From assembly GCA_025056655.1 (NCBI GenBank), contig JANWVL010000132.1, forward strand, positions 1 to 39,436: a DNA stretch of 39,436 nucleotides, given 5' to 3'. Position numbers and translations under genes: made by a program. The stretch is from Candidatus Methylacidiphilales bacterium. GTDB lineage: Bacteria; Verrucomicrobiota; Verrucomicrobiia; Methylacidiphilales; JANWVL01. Shown one piece after another: positions 32,038-39,436 of this stretch (positions within the stretch are counted from its first letter, which is position 1; each line of letters starts with the position of its first letter). The notes below the pieces were generated by a model, which was not told the origin of the DNA, ran no database searches, and worked only from the letters and a program-made list of their open reading frames with translations.

Positions 32038-34425
32038 TTAAGAATTGGGCGGGCGGTAATCGGGGTAGCGGGTTCGCAAGCGTAGCCGCCATTCGGCAGC
32101 GGATTTGACATCGCCAGCTTTTTCGAAGGATTGAGCAGCGCGGTATAAGATGAGAGGGGTGAGTGTGGCGTCGGAATGTAGGTAGCTTAGTGTAGCGAAG
32201 GCGCGGGCTGCTTCGGCATAGTTTTGGCGTGAGTAGTGGATTTCTGCGAGCCAGTATTGAGCTTGGAGGTTGTATTCGCCTTCGGGTTCTTGTTTGAGGA
32301 TTTGCTCGGCGATGGCGGCGGCTCGGTCGAAGTTGGCTGTGTGGTAGAGGGTGCGGAGTTGTGCGAGGAGGTATTCGGAGGTGCGAGCTTGGTCGGGGCG
32401 GAGGCGTGCGAAGCGTTCAAGGTGGGTGAGTGCATCGCGCCAGGAGTGGAGCTCGATATTGATTTTGGCTAGTTGCCATGTGGTGGCGGCGATTTCGTCT
32501 TCTTTGGTGCAGGTGGCAAGGAATTGTTCCAGGAAATTTTTTGCATTGGGATAGTCTTTACGTTGGTAGGCTTTATCGCCGAGCCAGTAGTAGGTGGCGG
32601 GAGTTATGGGGGGTAGATCGGGGTTATTTTTTTTGAGCTCGGTGTAGTGGGAGAGGTGTTGGATTGCGGCCTCGGCGTTGTCGGTGATTTGGGCTAGGGC
32701 GAGGAGTTGGTAGGTGGCGCGTGCGTCCCAGGTTTTGGGGTCGAGGGTGCGGGCTTCTTCGAGGAGGCTTGTTGCTTGCGGGTATTGTTTTTCTTGGATT
32801 GCCTTTTGTGCGAGGACGAAGGCAGCGGTGGGACGGAGTGTGGAATTTGGGTAGTCGTTGTAGAGGGTCAAGAGGGTAGCGATTTTTTCGTTTTCTTGTT
32901 TGGTAATGGAGTAGAGGGCAGCAAGTTGCTCGAGAGCTGTCTGATGGAGGGTTGAGAGAGGGGGTGCGATGGAGGTGATGCGTTTCCAGGTGTTGATGGC
33001 TTGGGTGTATCGGTTGGCTTTTTGCCAGGCGTTGGCGATGTGTTGGAGGATGGGGAGGGGGTCTGGGAGTTGGGGATTGAGGTCTAGGTATTGGGTGAGG
33101 GTTGTTGCGGCGGAGTCGTAACGTTCTGTGCGGAGGTAGGCTTCGCCGAGTTGGAGAAGGATGTTGCTGAGTGAGAGTTGAGGGGGGAGGTTGTTTTTTT
33201 GTAAGGAGAGTTGTTCCCAAAGGGGGATGGCTTCATTATATTTTTTTTGTTGTTGTAGATGAGCTGCGCGTAGGTAACGGACGCTGTAAGCTAGGGGTGA
33301 GGTTGGATATTGGCGTAGAAAAGCGGCGGTGTCGGCATCGAGTGAGTCTGGGTTTATCTGAGATCGTGCGCGTATGCGTTCAAAGGCGGCTTGAGGGGCG
33401 ATGGGATGTGTGGGGAATTTTTCGAGTAGAGTATCAAGGACTGAAATGGCCTCGGTGGGTGAATTGATGGCCATGTAGGATTGGGCTACTTTTTTTAGGA
33501 CGTCTGGCAGCATGGACTCAGGAAGAGTCTGGCTGTGAGGGAGGTATAGGGCGATGGCCTCAGCAGGCTGGTTAAGATCAGCGTAGAGCTGGATCAGGGC
33601 TGCACGGATGAGGGGGGTGGCTGGTGATGTGGGGGCGAGGTCTAATGCTTGACGAAGGGAGGCAAGCGCAGCAGGTAGGTTTTTCAGTTTCCATTGTAGG
33701 AAGCCAGCTCGGGCATGGGCTTTGGAAAGAATTTGTGTGTCGTTTGGTGGGGCCTCAGAGATGAGTTTTTGCCATATTTCGAGGGCGGCTTCAGGTTGGT
33801 TGAGTTTTTCGTTGTAGTCTGCGAGGACCTCTAGGGCTGCGGTTTTGAAAGGGGATTGGCTGGGGATGTTGATGAGTTCTTCGAGGAGCGGAAGGGCTTG
33901 GGAGGTCTGATTTTGTTTGAGGTAAGCTTGGGCAAGGGCGAGAGTGGTGGTGTGGTGGGTATCTGGAGGAAGATTAGGCCTCTGCCTGAGGTCGATGAGG
34001 GTTTTGATTGCTTCTTGTGTCTGGGCAGTGGCGATTTGGAGTTGTGCTATTCGGAGGTAGGTGGGGATGGAGTAGATGCCGTCGGGGTATTTTTCTAGGG
34101 AATATTTAAAGGCAGAGAGAGCGTCGTTAGGGCGGTTCAGTAGGCGGTAGCATTCGGCTATGCGATAGAGGACTTCTTCTATTTTTGAGAATGATGGAAA
34201 TTGCCGCGAGAGAGCGATGTATTCTTGTAGGGCTGCAGGGTATTGTCCTTCACGAAAGAGTTTTTGGGCTTTTTCAAATTGTTCGAGAGCAGGGTTGTGG
34301 AGAGTTATTTCTTGGAGGGGTGAGGATGTGGGTGTGGTGGGTGGAGGTGATTGTGAGTGAGCAGGTAAGGATAAGCAGGGGAGTGCTGTGATAGCAAGGA
34401 GGCAGGTTTTTACCAACCAGGGCAT
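32038..34425 (-). CDS. Large exported TPR-repeat protein
   Basis: 795 residues. A signal peptide (about 1-25, cleavage near AHS/Q) and a short Pro/Thr linker precede about 740 residues of helical repeats in the TPR pattern, for example FEKAQKLFREGQYPAALQEYI, EVLYRIAECYRLLNRPNDALSAF and QYWLAEIHYSRQNYAEAARAF near the C terminus. TPR arrays are protein-binding scaffolds. The gene follows exbB and exbD on one strand (30 bases after exbD), so it may be the periplasmic partner of that proton-driven motor, in the way YbgF/CpoB accompanies Tol. The coding strand is A/C-rich and the protein is accordingly rich in Pro, Thr, Gln and Leu. Confidence 0.88.
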   Translation of the reverse strand: MPWLVKTCLLAITALPCLSLPAHSQSPPPTTPTSSPLQEITLHNPALEQFEKAQKLFREGQYPAALQEYIALSRQFPSFSKIEEVLYRIAECYRLLNRPNDALSAFKYSLEKYPDGIYSIPTYLRIAQLQIATAQTQEAIKTLIDLRQRPNLPPDTHHTTTLALAQAYLKQNQTSQALPLLEELINIPSQSPFKTAALEVLADYNEKLNQPEAALEIWQKLISEAPPNDTQILSKAHARAGFLQWKLKNLPAALASLRQALDLAPTSPATPLIRAALIQLYADLNQPAEAIALYLPHSQTLPESMLPDVLKKVAQSYMAINSPTEAISVLDTLLEKFPTHPIAPQAAFERIRARSQINPDSLDADTAAFLRQYPTSPLAYSVRYLRAAHLQQQKKYNEAIPLWEQLSLQKNNLPPQLSLSNILLQLGEAYLRTERYDSAATTLTQYLDLNPQLPDPLPILQHIANAWQKANRYTQAINTWKRITSIAPPLSTLHQTALEQLAALYSITKQENEKIATLLTLYNDYPNSTLRPTAAFVLAQKAIQEKQYPQATSLLEEARTLDPKTWDARATYQLLALAQITDNAEAAIQHLSHYTELKKNNPDLPPITPATYYWLGDKAYQRKDYPNAKNFLEQFLATCTKEDEIAATTWQLAKINIELHSWRDALTHLERFARLRPDQARTSEYLLAQLRTLYHTANFDRAAAIAEQILKQEPEGEYNLQAQYWLAEIHYSRQNYAEAARAFATLSYLHSDATLTPLILYRAAQSFEKAGDVKSAAEWRLRLRTRYPDYRPPNS

Positions 34426-34455
34426 GATGTAAGGGGAAGGATGTTGTCGCTTATT

Positions 34456-34878
34456 TTATGAGGCGGGTTGTTTGATCGTTGGAAAAGCGATGTTCCAAAG
34501 ACCGATGCCTTGGCAGAGGTCAATCACGCTGACGACGTGTTTGTAAGGCGTATTTTCATCGGCACGTATAATCACGGTTTGGTCAGGATATTGGCGGTAA
34601 ACACCGAGAAGTATCTCACGGAGCTCGGAGAGAGAGAGTTCACGGCGGTTTAAGACAATTTTACCGTCTTGATGAATATTGACAATCACTTCACCTGGCA
34701 GACGTTTTGGTTCTTTGCCTTCTTTAGCAAGGGGGACTTTGACGTTTAGATCGGCTTCGTAATTGGAGGCGATATTCCATGTAAGAAGAAAAAAGGTCAG
34801 AAGGAAGAGGATGACGTCAATCATTGGTGCAAGTTGCATCCCGATGGGATCAGTATGAGTGCGACGTCGAAAATTCAT
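34456..34878 (-). CDS. ExbD/TolR family biopolymer transport protein
   Basis: 140 residues. A short basic cytoplasmic N terminus is followed by one transmembrane helix (about 16-38) containing the proton-carrying Asp21 in LAPMIDVILFLLTFFLL, then a periplasmic domain (VIVNIHQDGKIVLNRREL, TVIIRADENTPYKHVVSVIDLC). Together with the ExbB-like product of the gene 27 bases upstream it forms a proton-driven inner-membrane motor. Whether it serves a TonB-like, Tol-like or other partner cannot be read from this gene; no tonB or tolA is present. Confidence 0.92.
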   Translation of the reverse strand: MNFRRRTHTDPIGMQLAPMIDVILFLLTFFLLTWNIASNYEADLNVKVPLAKEGKEPKRLPGEVIVNIHQDGKIVLNRRELSLSELREILLGVYRQYPDQTVIIRADENTPYKHVVSVIDLCQGIGLWNIAFPTIKQPAS

Positions 34879-34905
34879 GATTTTTGAATAGGCAAGGTAT
34901 GGAGG

Positions 34906-35736
34906 TTATTTTTGCGATGCTGACAAGCCGTGAATTATGCGCGTGGTGGTGCCTTCAAGGTAGGAGGTGAGGTGATTGACTCTGCCTCGAAAGTAAGAAA
35001 AGGCTGCCATTGCAATTAGGCCAACCATCAAACCACTTGCAGTAGCTACCAGAGCTTGTGAGATGCCCCCTGCGAGGTAAGTTGTACGAAGAGTTGACTC
35101 GCTTGCTGCAACTACGTTTCCGAAGGCTCGTAGGATGCCGACTACGGTGCCCAATAATCCGAGAAGAGGTGCGAGCACTCCTAAATCGTAGAGATAAGTT
35201 ATGCGTTGGGTCATATGAGCAGTGATTCGCGATCCTTCGGTCTCTGCTATAGCCTCAATCGATGCCATTTCACACTTTGGAAATTTGTAAGCGAACTTTA
35301 AAACTGCATCTAGAATGCGAGCTACTGCCTCAGGGCGCTCCGCTACATAAGAGGCAAGTCCCGAGAGATCTTGCTTGGAAATATAGTTGTCTATTCTCCT
35401 AAGCAGATCGGGAGTAGCTATGGATTGTTTACGAAGCGATATAAAAAAGTGCACAATTAGGTAAACGACTATTAGTGAGACAATCGCCAGAGGAATCATT
35501 GGCCATTCACCCGATTTGACCAGATCCCAAAGGGTGGGATTTGATTCGCCTTTTGCTGTAGGGATGGGCATAGCTTCTAGGGCGGCTGTGTTTAACGGGG
35601 ACGTTGGGGGTTGGGGCGGTGCGGCAGGTGCAGGCGCAACAGTCTGTGCTGTGGTGTTAATAACAAGAATTGATGCAAGGATTATGAGTAAAAATATTCG
35701 CACGGGCGCAGCTTTTGTGAGTTGGCTTTTGAACAT
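34906..35736 (-). CDS. ExbB/TolQ family proton channel protein
   Basis: 276 residues. It has a signal-like N-terminal helix (about 11-31) and a Pro/Ala-rich segment, then three transmembrane helices (about 75-97, 182-204, 226-248). The conserved LGLLGTVVGILRAFGNVVAA and AGGISQALVATASGLMVGLIAM regions give the family away. The extra N-terminal helix and periplasmic stretch resemble the longer ExbB variants found with TPR proteins. The start codon is 24 bases from the divergent adenylate kinase-like gene. Confidence 0.92.
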   Translation of the reverse strand: MFKSQLTKAAPVRIFLLIILASILVINTTAQTVAPAPAAPPQPPTSPLNTAALEAMPIPTAKGESNPTLWDLVKSGEWPMIPLAIVSLIVVYLIVHFFISLRKQSIATPDLLRRIDNYISKQDLSGLASYVAERPEAVARILDAVLKFAYKFPKCEMASIEAIAETEGSRITAHMTQRITYLYDLGVLAPLLGLLGTVVGILRAFGNVVAASESTLRTTYLAGGISQALVATASGLMVGLIAMAAFSYFRGRVNHLTSYLEGTTTRIIHGLSASQK

Positions 35737-35760
35737 GGGCAGACTATGGTGAGACTCTCG

Positions 35761-36339
35761 ATGAAATTCAAGACTATACTACTTTTCGGAGCACCCGGAT
35801 CGGGTAAGGGCACCTTAGGAAAAATCATCGGAACGATTCCCGGTTTTTTTCACAGTGCATGCGGAGATGTCTTCCGTTCCTTGAATCTCAACTCACGCAC
35901 AGGACGCATCTTCATGGAGTATTCGAGCAAAGGCCAACTGGTTCCCGATGCTATCACCATCGAGGTGTGGACTAACTTCATTAAGAACATGGTGGCTTTG
36001 GAACGATACAAACCAGACCTCGATTATCTTGTGCTTGACGGCATCCCGCGAAATATCCGCCAGGCGGAAATGTTGCAGGAGATGCTTCAGGTGGATTATT
36101 TATTTCATTTGGTATGTCCCGATCGGAATTTAATTTATGAGCGCTTACGCCGGAGAGCCTTGAAAGAAAATCGTTTCGATGATGCCTCTGATGAAATTAT
36201 TGCACAGCGTCTGGCCACTTACGAGAAAGAATCCAAGCCCGTGCTCGATTTTTATCCTCGCGAAGTTCGTTATGACATCGACGCAACGCAGTGGCCTTAT
36301 CAGGTTTTGCGGGACATTCTTTGCAAAATAAAACGTTAA
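35761..36339 (+). CDS. Adenylate kinase-like nucleoside monophosphate kinase
   Basis: 192 residues from the ATG at 35761; the frame is open to 35722, but that would overlap the divergent exbB gene. The P-loop GAPGSGKGT lies near the N terminus, followed by the NMP-binding part (SACGDVFRSL, KGQLVPDAITIEVW) and DGIPRNIRQAEML. The LID is short, with no zinc Cys set, as in small adenylate kinases. It transfers phosphate from ATP to AMP or a related monophosphate. The sequence is divergent enough that Adk itself is likely but not certain; another adk may exist elsewhere. Confidence 0.82.
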   Translation: MKFKTILLFGAPGSGKGTLGKIIGTIPGFFHSACGDVFRSLNLNSRTGRIFMEYSSKGQLVPDAITIEVWTNFIKNMVALERYKPDLDYLVLDGIPRNIRQAEMLQEMLQVDYLFHLVCPDRNLIYERLRRRALKENRFDDASDEIIAQRLATYEKESKPVLDFYPREVRYDIDATQWPYQVLRDILCKIKR

Positions 36340-36354
36340 TCCATCCTCTTTTAT

Positions 36355-37188
36355 ATGGCAATAGGTCTCATCGGCGCAGGCAAAATGGGCACAGCTTTGG
36401 CAAAAAACATCACCGCGGCTTTGCCTGATCAACCCCTTCTTGTCGCGGAACCCAACGACGCGGCATGGCAACATTTTGCAAATACCCTTTCCTCTCCCTC
36501 GCACATTCAGCGTGTAGATTGCATCCATGATCTGGTATCAAGAGTCCACACGATCATTCTTGCGGTCAAACCTCAACACATTCCCGACGTTCTGACTGTG
36601 ATTGGCCGTCTTACACAACCCACACGCGTCATTTCTATCGCTGCTGGTGTTACCATTAGACGCATCGCCTCCAGTCTCGGGGAGCAAGCTCGAATCATCC
36701 GTGTGATGCCCAACACTCCCTTGCTCATCGGCGAAGGTTTCTCAGCCTTCACCCTAGCCTCTAACTGCCTCCCGGAAGACGAAATTTTTGTTAATCGCAT
36801 CTTCTCAAATTCGCCTCGCATCTTTGCAGGACTTGGCTCTATCGCGCGTCCAGTAGAAGAGGAAAAACTGGATGCCATCACTGCAGTGAGCGGGAGTGGT
36901 CCTGCATACGTCTTTCATTTTGTCCATGCCTGGATTCAAGAGGCAGAGAATCTTGGATTAACTCCAGAGCTTGCTCGAGAAGCCGTTCTCCACACGATCC
37001 ACGGCGCTCTCGCTATGATGCGCGAGCACCCTGAGCGTCCTCCTCTACAGCTTGCACGGGATGTAAAAAGCCCTGGTGGCACGACAGAAGCCGCTTGCAG
37101 AGTCCTGGAGGAGAAAAATTGGGAGAATATCTTCCGTCAAGCCATTCGTGCCGCTGAAGAGCGCTCCCAACAACTCAGCTCAAATTAA
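36355..37188 (+). CDS. proC: Pyrroline-5-carboxylate reductase
   Basis: 277 residues. The N-terminal Rossmann domain begins AIGLIGAGKMGTALAKNI, with AVKPQHIPDVL and RVMPNTPLLIGEG. The C-terminal dimerisation domain holds the substrate-binding block AVSGSGPAYVFHFVHAW and SPGGTTEAACRVLE. It makes proline from pyrroline-5-carboxylate with NAD(P)H in the cytosol. It starts 15 bases after the adenylate kinase-like gene and ends just before the opposing tRNA-Ser. Confidence 0.95.
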   Translation: MAIGLIGAGKMGTALAKNITAALPDQPLLVAEPNDAAWQHFANTLSSPSHIQRVDCIHDLVSRVHTIILAVKPQHIPDVLTVIGRLTQPTRVISIAAGVTIRRIASSLGEQARIIRVMPNTPLLIGEGFSAFTLASNCLPEDEIFVNRIFSNSPRIFAGLGSIARPVEEEKLDAITAVSGSGPAYVFHFVHAWIQEAENLGLTPELAREAVLHTIHGALAMMREHPERPPLQLARDVKSPGGTTEAACRVLEEKNWENIFRQAIRAAEERSQQLSSN

Positions 37189-37190
37189 AA

Positions 37191-37280
37191 TGGCGGACGA
37201 GGTAGGATTCGAACCCACGTTACCCTTTCGGGTAAAGCTGATTTCAAGTCAGCCGCATTCGACCACTCTGCCACTCGTCC
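37191..37280 (-). tRNA. tRNA-Ser (anticodon TGA)
   Basis: A 90-base minus-strand cloverleaf with acceptor GGACGAG/CTCGTCC, discriminator G and an encoded CCA. The anticodon stem GCTGA/TCAGC surrounds loop CTTGAAA, giving TGA. The long variable arm (TACCCGAAAGGGTA-type hairpin) is typical of class II tRNAs such as Ser. The T arm contains GGTTCGAATCC. Upstream on the minus strand is an A/T-rich stretch with TATATT and TATTAT boxes and a 10-bp palindrome (37311-37320). Confidence 0.95.
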
Positions 37281-37375
37281 GTGTGTCTATAATATATCTT
37301 AACTCTTCGAATTCATGAATCAATTATAAAACGCTGCCAAAAACATAGCTGTTTTTCTCTCAAGCCTTTACCGCA

Positions 37376-37993
37376 ATGCACACCTCCGAGCTACATAGAA
37401 AACTTCTCTACAATGCTACTCAGCTCATGAACACTTGGGAAATTGAGCCAGCCCACGTTTTGCATGTCGCTCAACTCGCAGTGAAGCTTGCGCATTTCTG
37501 GCGAGCCTACCAGCCTGTTGCACCCGATGAAATAAGCATACTCGAGGCTGCAGCTCTCCTCCACGATATTGGCTGGGCTCAGACTGCAGATCGCGACGGC
37601 AAAGGACACCACAAAATTTCGGAACGCATGATCCTTGAAGCAAATTGGGACCATGATCTTGCTCCTTACGTGCCAGTAGTGGCAGCTGTTGCGCGTTATC
37701 ATCGCAAACGCGGCCCTAAAGACACCGATCTTGCCTACTCGCAGCTCTCGCCCCAGTCGAAGCAAACAGTCTATCGTATGGCCAGCCTTCTACGTCTGGC
37801 TGATGCACTCGACCGTATGCATCAACAAATTTGGGATATTATCAACCTTGAACCTGTATCCTCTCACTCAGTTTGCGTATGGGTGCAAGCTCGCCAAAAA
37901 ACCTCTATTCGCGAGGTTGAATCAGCATGGCAGAAAAAATCCGATCTCGCTCGTGAAGTCTGGAACTGCGATTGGGTTTTGCGCCAAGTCTAA
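37376..37993 (+). CDS. HD-domain protein (Ppx/GppA C-terminal-like)
   Basis: 205 residues. It has an HD phosphohydrolase core: His30 in HVLHVAQLAVKLAH, the His63-Asp64 pair in ALLHDIGWAQ, His78/79 in GKGHHKIS, His109 in VARYHRKRGP and Asp143 in LLRLADALDRMH. Spacing and the ARYHRK and LRLADALD blocks resemble the HD domain at the C terminus of exopolyphosphatase/guanosine pentaphosphate phosphatase proteins, here standing alone. The substrate is probably a phosphate ester or nucleotide, but it cannot be named. It lies between two minus-strand tRNA genes. Confidence 0.85.
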   Translation: MHTSELHRKLLYNATQLMNTWEIEPAHVLHVAQLAVKLAHFWRAYQPVAPDEISILEAAALLHDIGWAQTADRDGKGHHKISERMILEANWDHDLAPYVPVVAAVARYHRKRGPKDTDLAYSQLSPQSKQTVYRMASLLRLADALDRMHQQIWDIINLEPVSSHSVCVWVQARQKTSIREVESAWQKKSDLAREVWNCDWVLRQV

Positions 37994-38003
37994 ATTTGCA
38001 GGG

Positions 38004-38076
38004 CAGTCCCAACGGGATTCGAACCCGTGCGCCAGCCTTGAGAGGGCTGTGTCCTAACCAGCTAGACGATGGGACC
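38004..38076 (-). tRNA. tRNA-Glu (anticodon CTC)
   Basis: A 73-base minus-strand cloverleaf. The acceptor GGTCCCA pairs with TGGGACT (first pair G-T). The D arm contains TCTAGCTGGTTAGGA. The anticodon stem CAGCC/GGCTG has loop CTCTCAA, giving CTC. The T arm is ACGGG-TTCGAAT-CCCGT. The CCA end is not encoded; CCC follows the discriminator G. Confidence 0.93.
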
Positions 38077-38138
38077 TCGAGCGTTAAACCAACTTATGGT
38101 GCCACCTGAGATTTACCAAGACCAAAATAATTTCACAA

Positions 38139-38987
38139 CTACTGATTTGCTTCTGTGAGCCAAAACTTATATTGCGGACGAGACGTCTTTTGACTCACCA
38201 CGCACTGAAAGGGACGAAATGGTGGATACAGATAGATCAGACTCCCCAAGATTTTTTTAATTGGCGTTTGCCTTCTCTCATCAGCATAAACGTGAAACGA
38301 TCTATGGATCACTTTGTAGCCTGTGATTTCTAAAAGCTCGCGAAGCTCATCCGAAGAATATTCCCTCCAATGCAATCCCACAATCATGTTATCCTCCGGA
38401 TCGAGTTGGCTTAAAAATTCTCTGATGGGGTGATGAATGGAACGTCCCAGCAAAAAGCGGACCCGATTGGTCAATTTCACGAGGTTAGGAGTGCCAAGAT
38501 ATAATAAGCCTTCTGGCTTGATCGTGCGGTTTATTTCGAGCAGGGGCGGGATAGGATTGAAATTCAAATGCTCAATCACCTCGCACATGATCACTCCATC
38601 AAAGCTTTCGTCCGGATAAGGAAGAGAAGCGCTTCGAAGATTTATGCCGGAATAAGGAATCTTCCGCCGCTCATACACTGCGCGCAACCTCGGCGCGTTA
38701 TGAAATTCAGGAATGTCACAAGAGTGAATGCAGTAACCTAGTTCCTGCAGCGCGATTGAGACCACCCCTAGGTAAGAACCAATTTCAAGCAGGCTTGCCC
38801 GACGATTTGAGAAGAACGTCAGCACATCACTCACCGTGCGAATGTAAGAAGCTCTTAAAAATTTGAGATAATTCGTCTCCCCCTCATGATGGCCCTTGCC
38901 AAAAATATCTACTGGGCTTTTGAAGTAAGACTCCAGGACAGCGTCAACCACACGTTTCGCCTCTGAAAGGCAGGAATTATAAGGCAT
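38139..38987 (-). CDS. Class I SAM-dependent methyltransferase
   Basis: 282 residues. The SAM-binding motif I is LLEIGSYLGVVSIAL (about 67-81), with an acidic residue at Asp91 after the second strand. Post-motif features are SLPYPDESFDGVIMCEVIEHL and LLYLGTPNL, typical of the Methyltransf_11/23 group. The acceptor is unknown; relatives often act on lipids, quinones or surface glycans. A hydrophobic stretch near 249-262 might touch membranes. It stands alone between tRNA-Glu and ribD on the minus strand. Confidence 0.85.
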   Translation of the reverse strand: MPYNSCLSEAKRVVDAVLESYFKSPVDIFGKGHHEGETNYLKFLRASYIRTVSDVLTFFSNRRASLLEIGSYLGVVSIALQELGYCIHSCDIPEFHNAPRLRAVYERRKIPYSGINLRSASLPYPDESFDGVIMCEVIEHLNFNPIPPLLEINRTIKPEGLLYLGTPNLVKLTNRVRFLLGRSIHHPIREFLSQLDPEDNMIVGLHWREYSSDELRELLEITGYKVIHRSFHVYADERRQTPIKKILGSLIYLYPPFRPFQCVVSQKTSRPQYKFWLTEANQ

Positions 38988-39043
38988 GAGCGAAGATTCC
39001 TTTTTCTAGAGAAAGAAGCAAGTAAGTTTTTTTAATCCGCCTT

Positions 39044-39436
39044 TCAACATAAGCTTGACCGAATTGATAGCGAAAAGAAGTCACTCCCTACGCGGCGATA
39101 CAATCGTGGAGTGAAATCGTTCAATCCAACTTCGCGAAATGTCCATGGAGGAATTGTTCCATCAGACCCTAGGATTTTAGGAGCAAGGTAACAGTGTATC
39201 TCATTCACTATGCCTGCTTCGAATGCTGAGGCCAAAGTCTTAGGTCCCCCCTCGATAATCAAATGCATCACCTCGCGCTTTCCTAGGTCGCAGAGAATTT
39301 CAGTCCATGATTGTCCTTGGTAAATGATCGGGCGCGGCTCTTGTTCTGGACGAAGTAACCATGCGTCTTTAGGAAGATTACCGGAGTGAGTCAAAATGAT
39401 CGGAATCAAAGGACGTTTCGAGCGATGAGTCGAAGG
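39044..39436 (-). CDS. ribD: RibD reductase domain, 5'-truncated by the window edge
   Basis: 130 visible residues. The frame stays open through the right edge, so the start, and probably the deaminase domain of a bifunctional RibD, lies outside. The C-terminal pyrimidine reductase domain is recognised by HLIIEGGPKTLASAFEAG followed by VNEIHCYLAPKILG, the NADPH- and substrate-binding end of the fold. It reduces the ribosylamino-pyrimidine intermediate of riboflavin synthesis. A stand-alone RibD-C-like reductase is an alternative, to be decided by the missing part. A TTG at 39409 is in frame but is not the likely start. Confidence 0.82.
   Translation of the reverse strand, partial: PSTHRSKRPLIPIILTHSGNLPKDAWLLRPEQEPRPIIYQGQSWTEILCDLGKREVMHLIIEGGPKTLASAFEAGIVNEIHCYLAPKILGSDGTIPPWTFREVGLNDFTPRLYRRVGSDFFSLSIRSSLC

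Noticed and set aside
1-39436. CRISPR array, transposase or prophage
   Set aside because: No regularly spaced direct repeats, transposase motifs or phage structural genes were found on either strand.

Overview
The window looks like a chromosomal segment of a Gram-negative bacterium, most likely from the Verrucomicrobiota or a related PVC lineage. That placement is an inference. It rests on a PEP-CTERM-tagged exported protein, ExbB/ExbD with a large exported TPR protein, nuoA, a 77-residue conserved protein and an almost complete absence of Shine-Dalgarno sequences. No phage, transposase, insertion sequence or CRISPR array is visible. Apart from one XerC/D-like recombinase the content is mostly housekeeping.

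Layout. 1-271: G-rich leader with a structured inverted-repeat element. 272-2037: LeuT-like sodium symporter overlapped by a 48-residue one-helix partner. 2072-4349: ECF sigma factor, a single-pass membrane protein placed like an anti-sigma factor, and an HtrA/PDZ protein that has lost all three catalytic residues. 4361-14109 (minus): in transcription order cysK, glycosyltransferase, exported amidase, dnaE, mrp, a 77-aa protein and a class II aldolase-like protein. 14172-15143 (plus): tyrosine recombinase. 15366-22593 (minus): PEP-CTERM trypsin-like protease, CPBP membrane protease, comF, accD, folC, metE. 22938-27570 (plus): Dabb-like protein, folD, mnmA, nuoA, DUF423 protein, yjbQ, an exported unknown. 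27651-30347 (plus): tRNA-Gln, fumarase beta-type domain, sufD, sufT. 30395-35736 (minus): exbB, exbD, TPR protein, GH57 branching enzyme. 35761-37188 (plus): adenylate kinase-like gene and proC. 37191-39436: tRNA-Ser, HD-domain protein, tRNA-Glu, methyltransferase and the truncated end of ribD.

Functional themes. One-carbon metabolism (folD, folC, metE) and sulfur/Fe-S chemistry (cysK, mrp, sufD, sufT, mnmA) recur, although the genes are in separate transcription units. The envelope theme covers the sigma/anti-sigma/pseudoprotease set, the amidase, the ExbBD-TPR set, the CPBP protease and the PEP-CTERM protease.

Most unusual signals. (1) In roughly 1-3100, 15120-22600 and 31700-34440 the plus strand is extremely G/T-rich regardless of gene direction, strongly enough to colour the encoded proteins, while the segments between are nearly balanced. 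(2) The stress-type sigma operon ends in a catalytically dead HtrA, and its putative anti-sigma factor ends in a Phe-terminated tail that could be a PDZ ligand. (3) A 48-aa protein overlaps the symporter gene by four bases. No computation or database search was run; family calls come from reading motifs.
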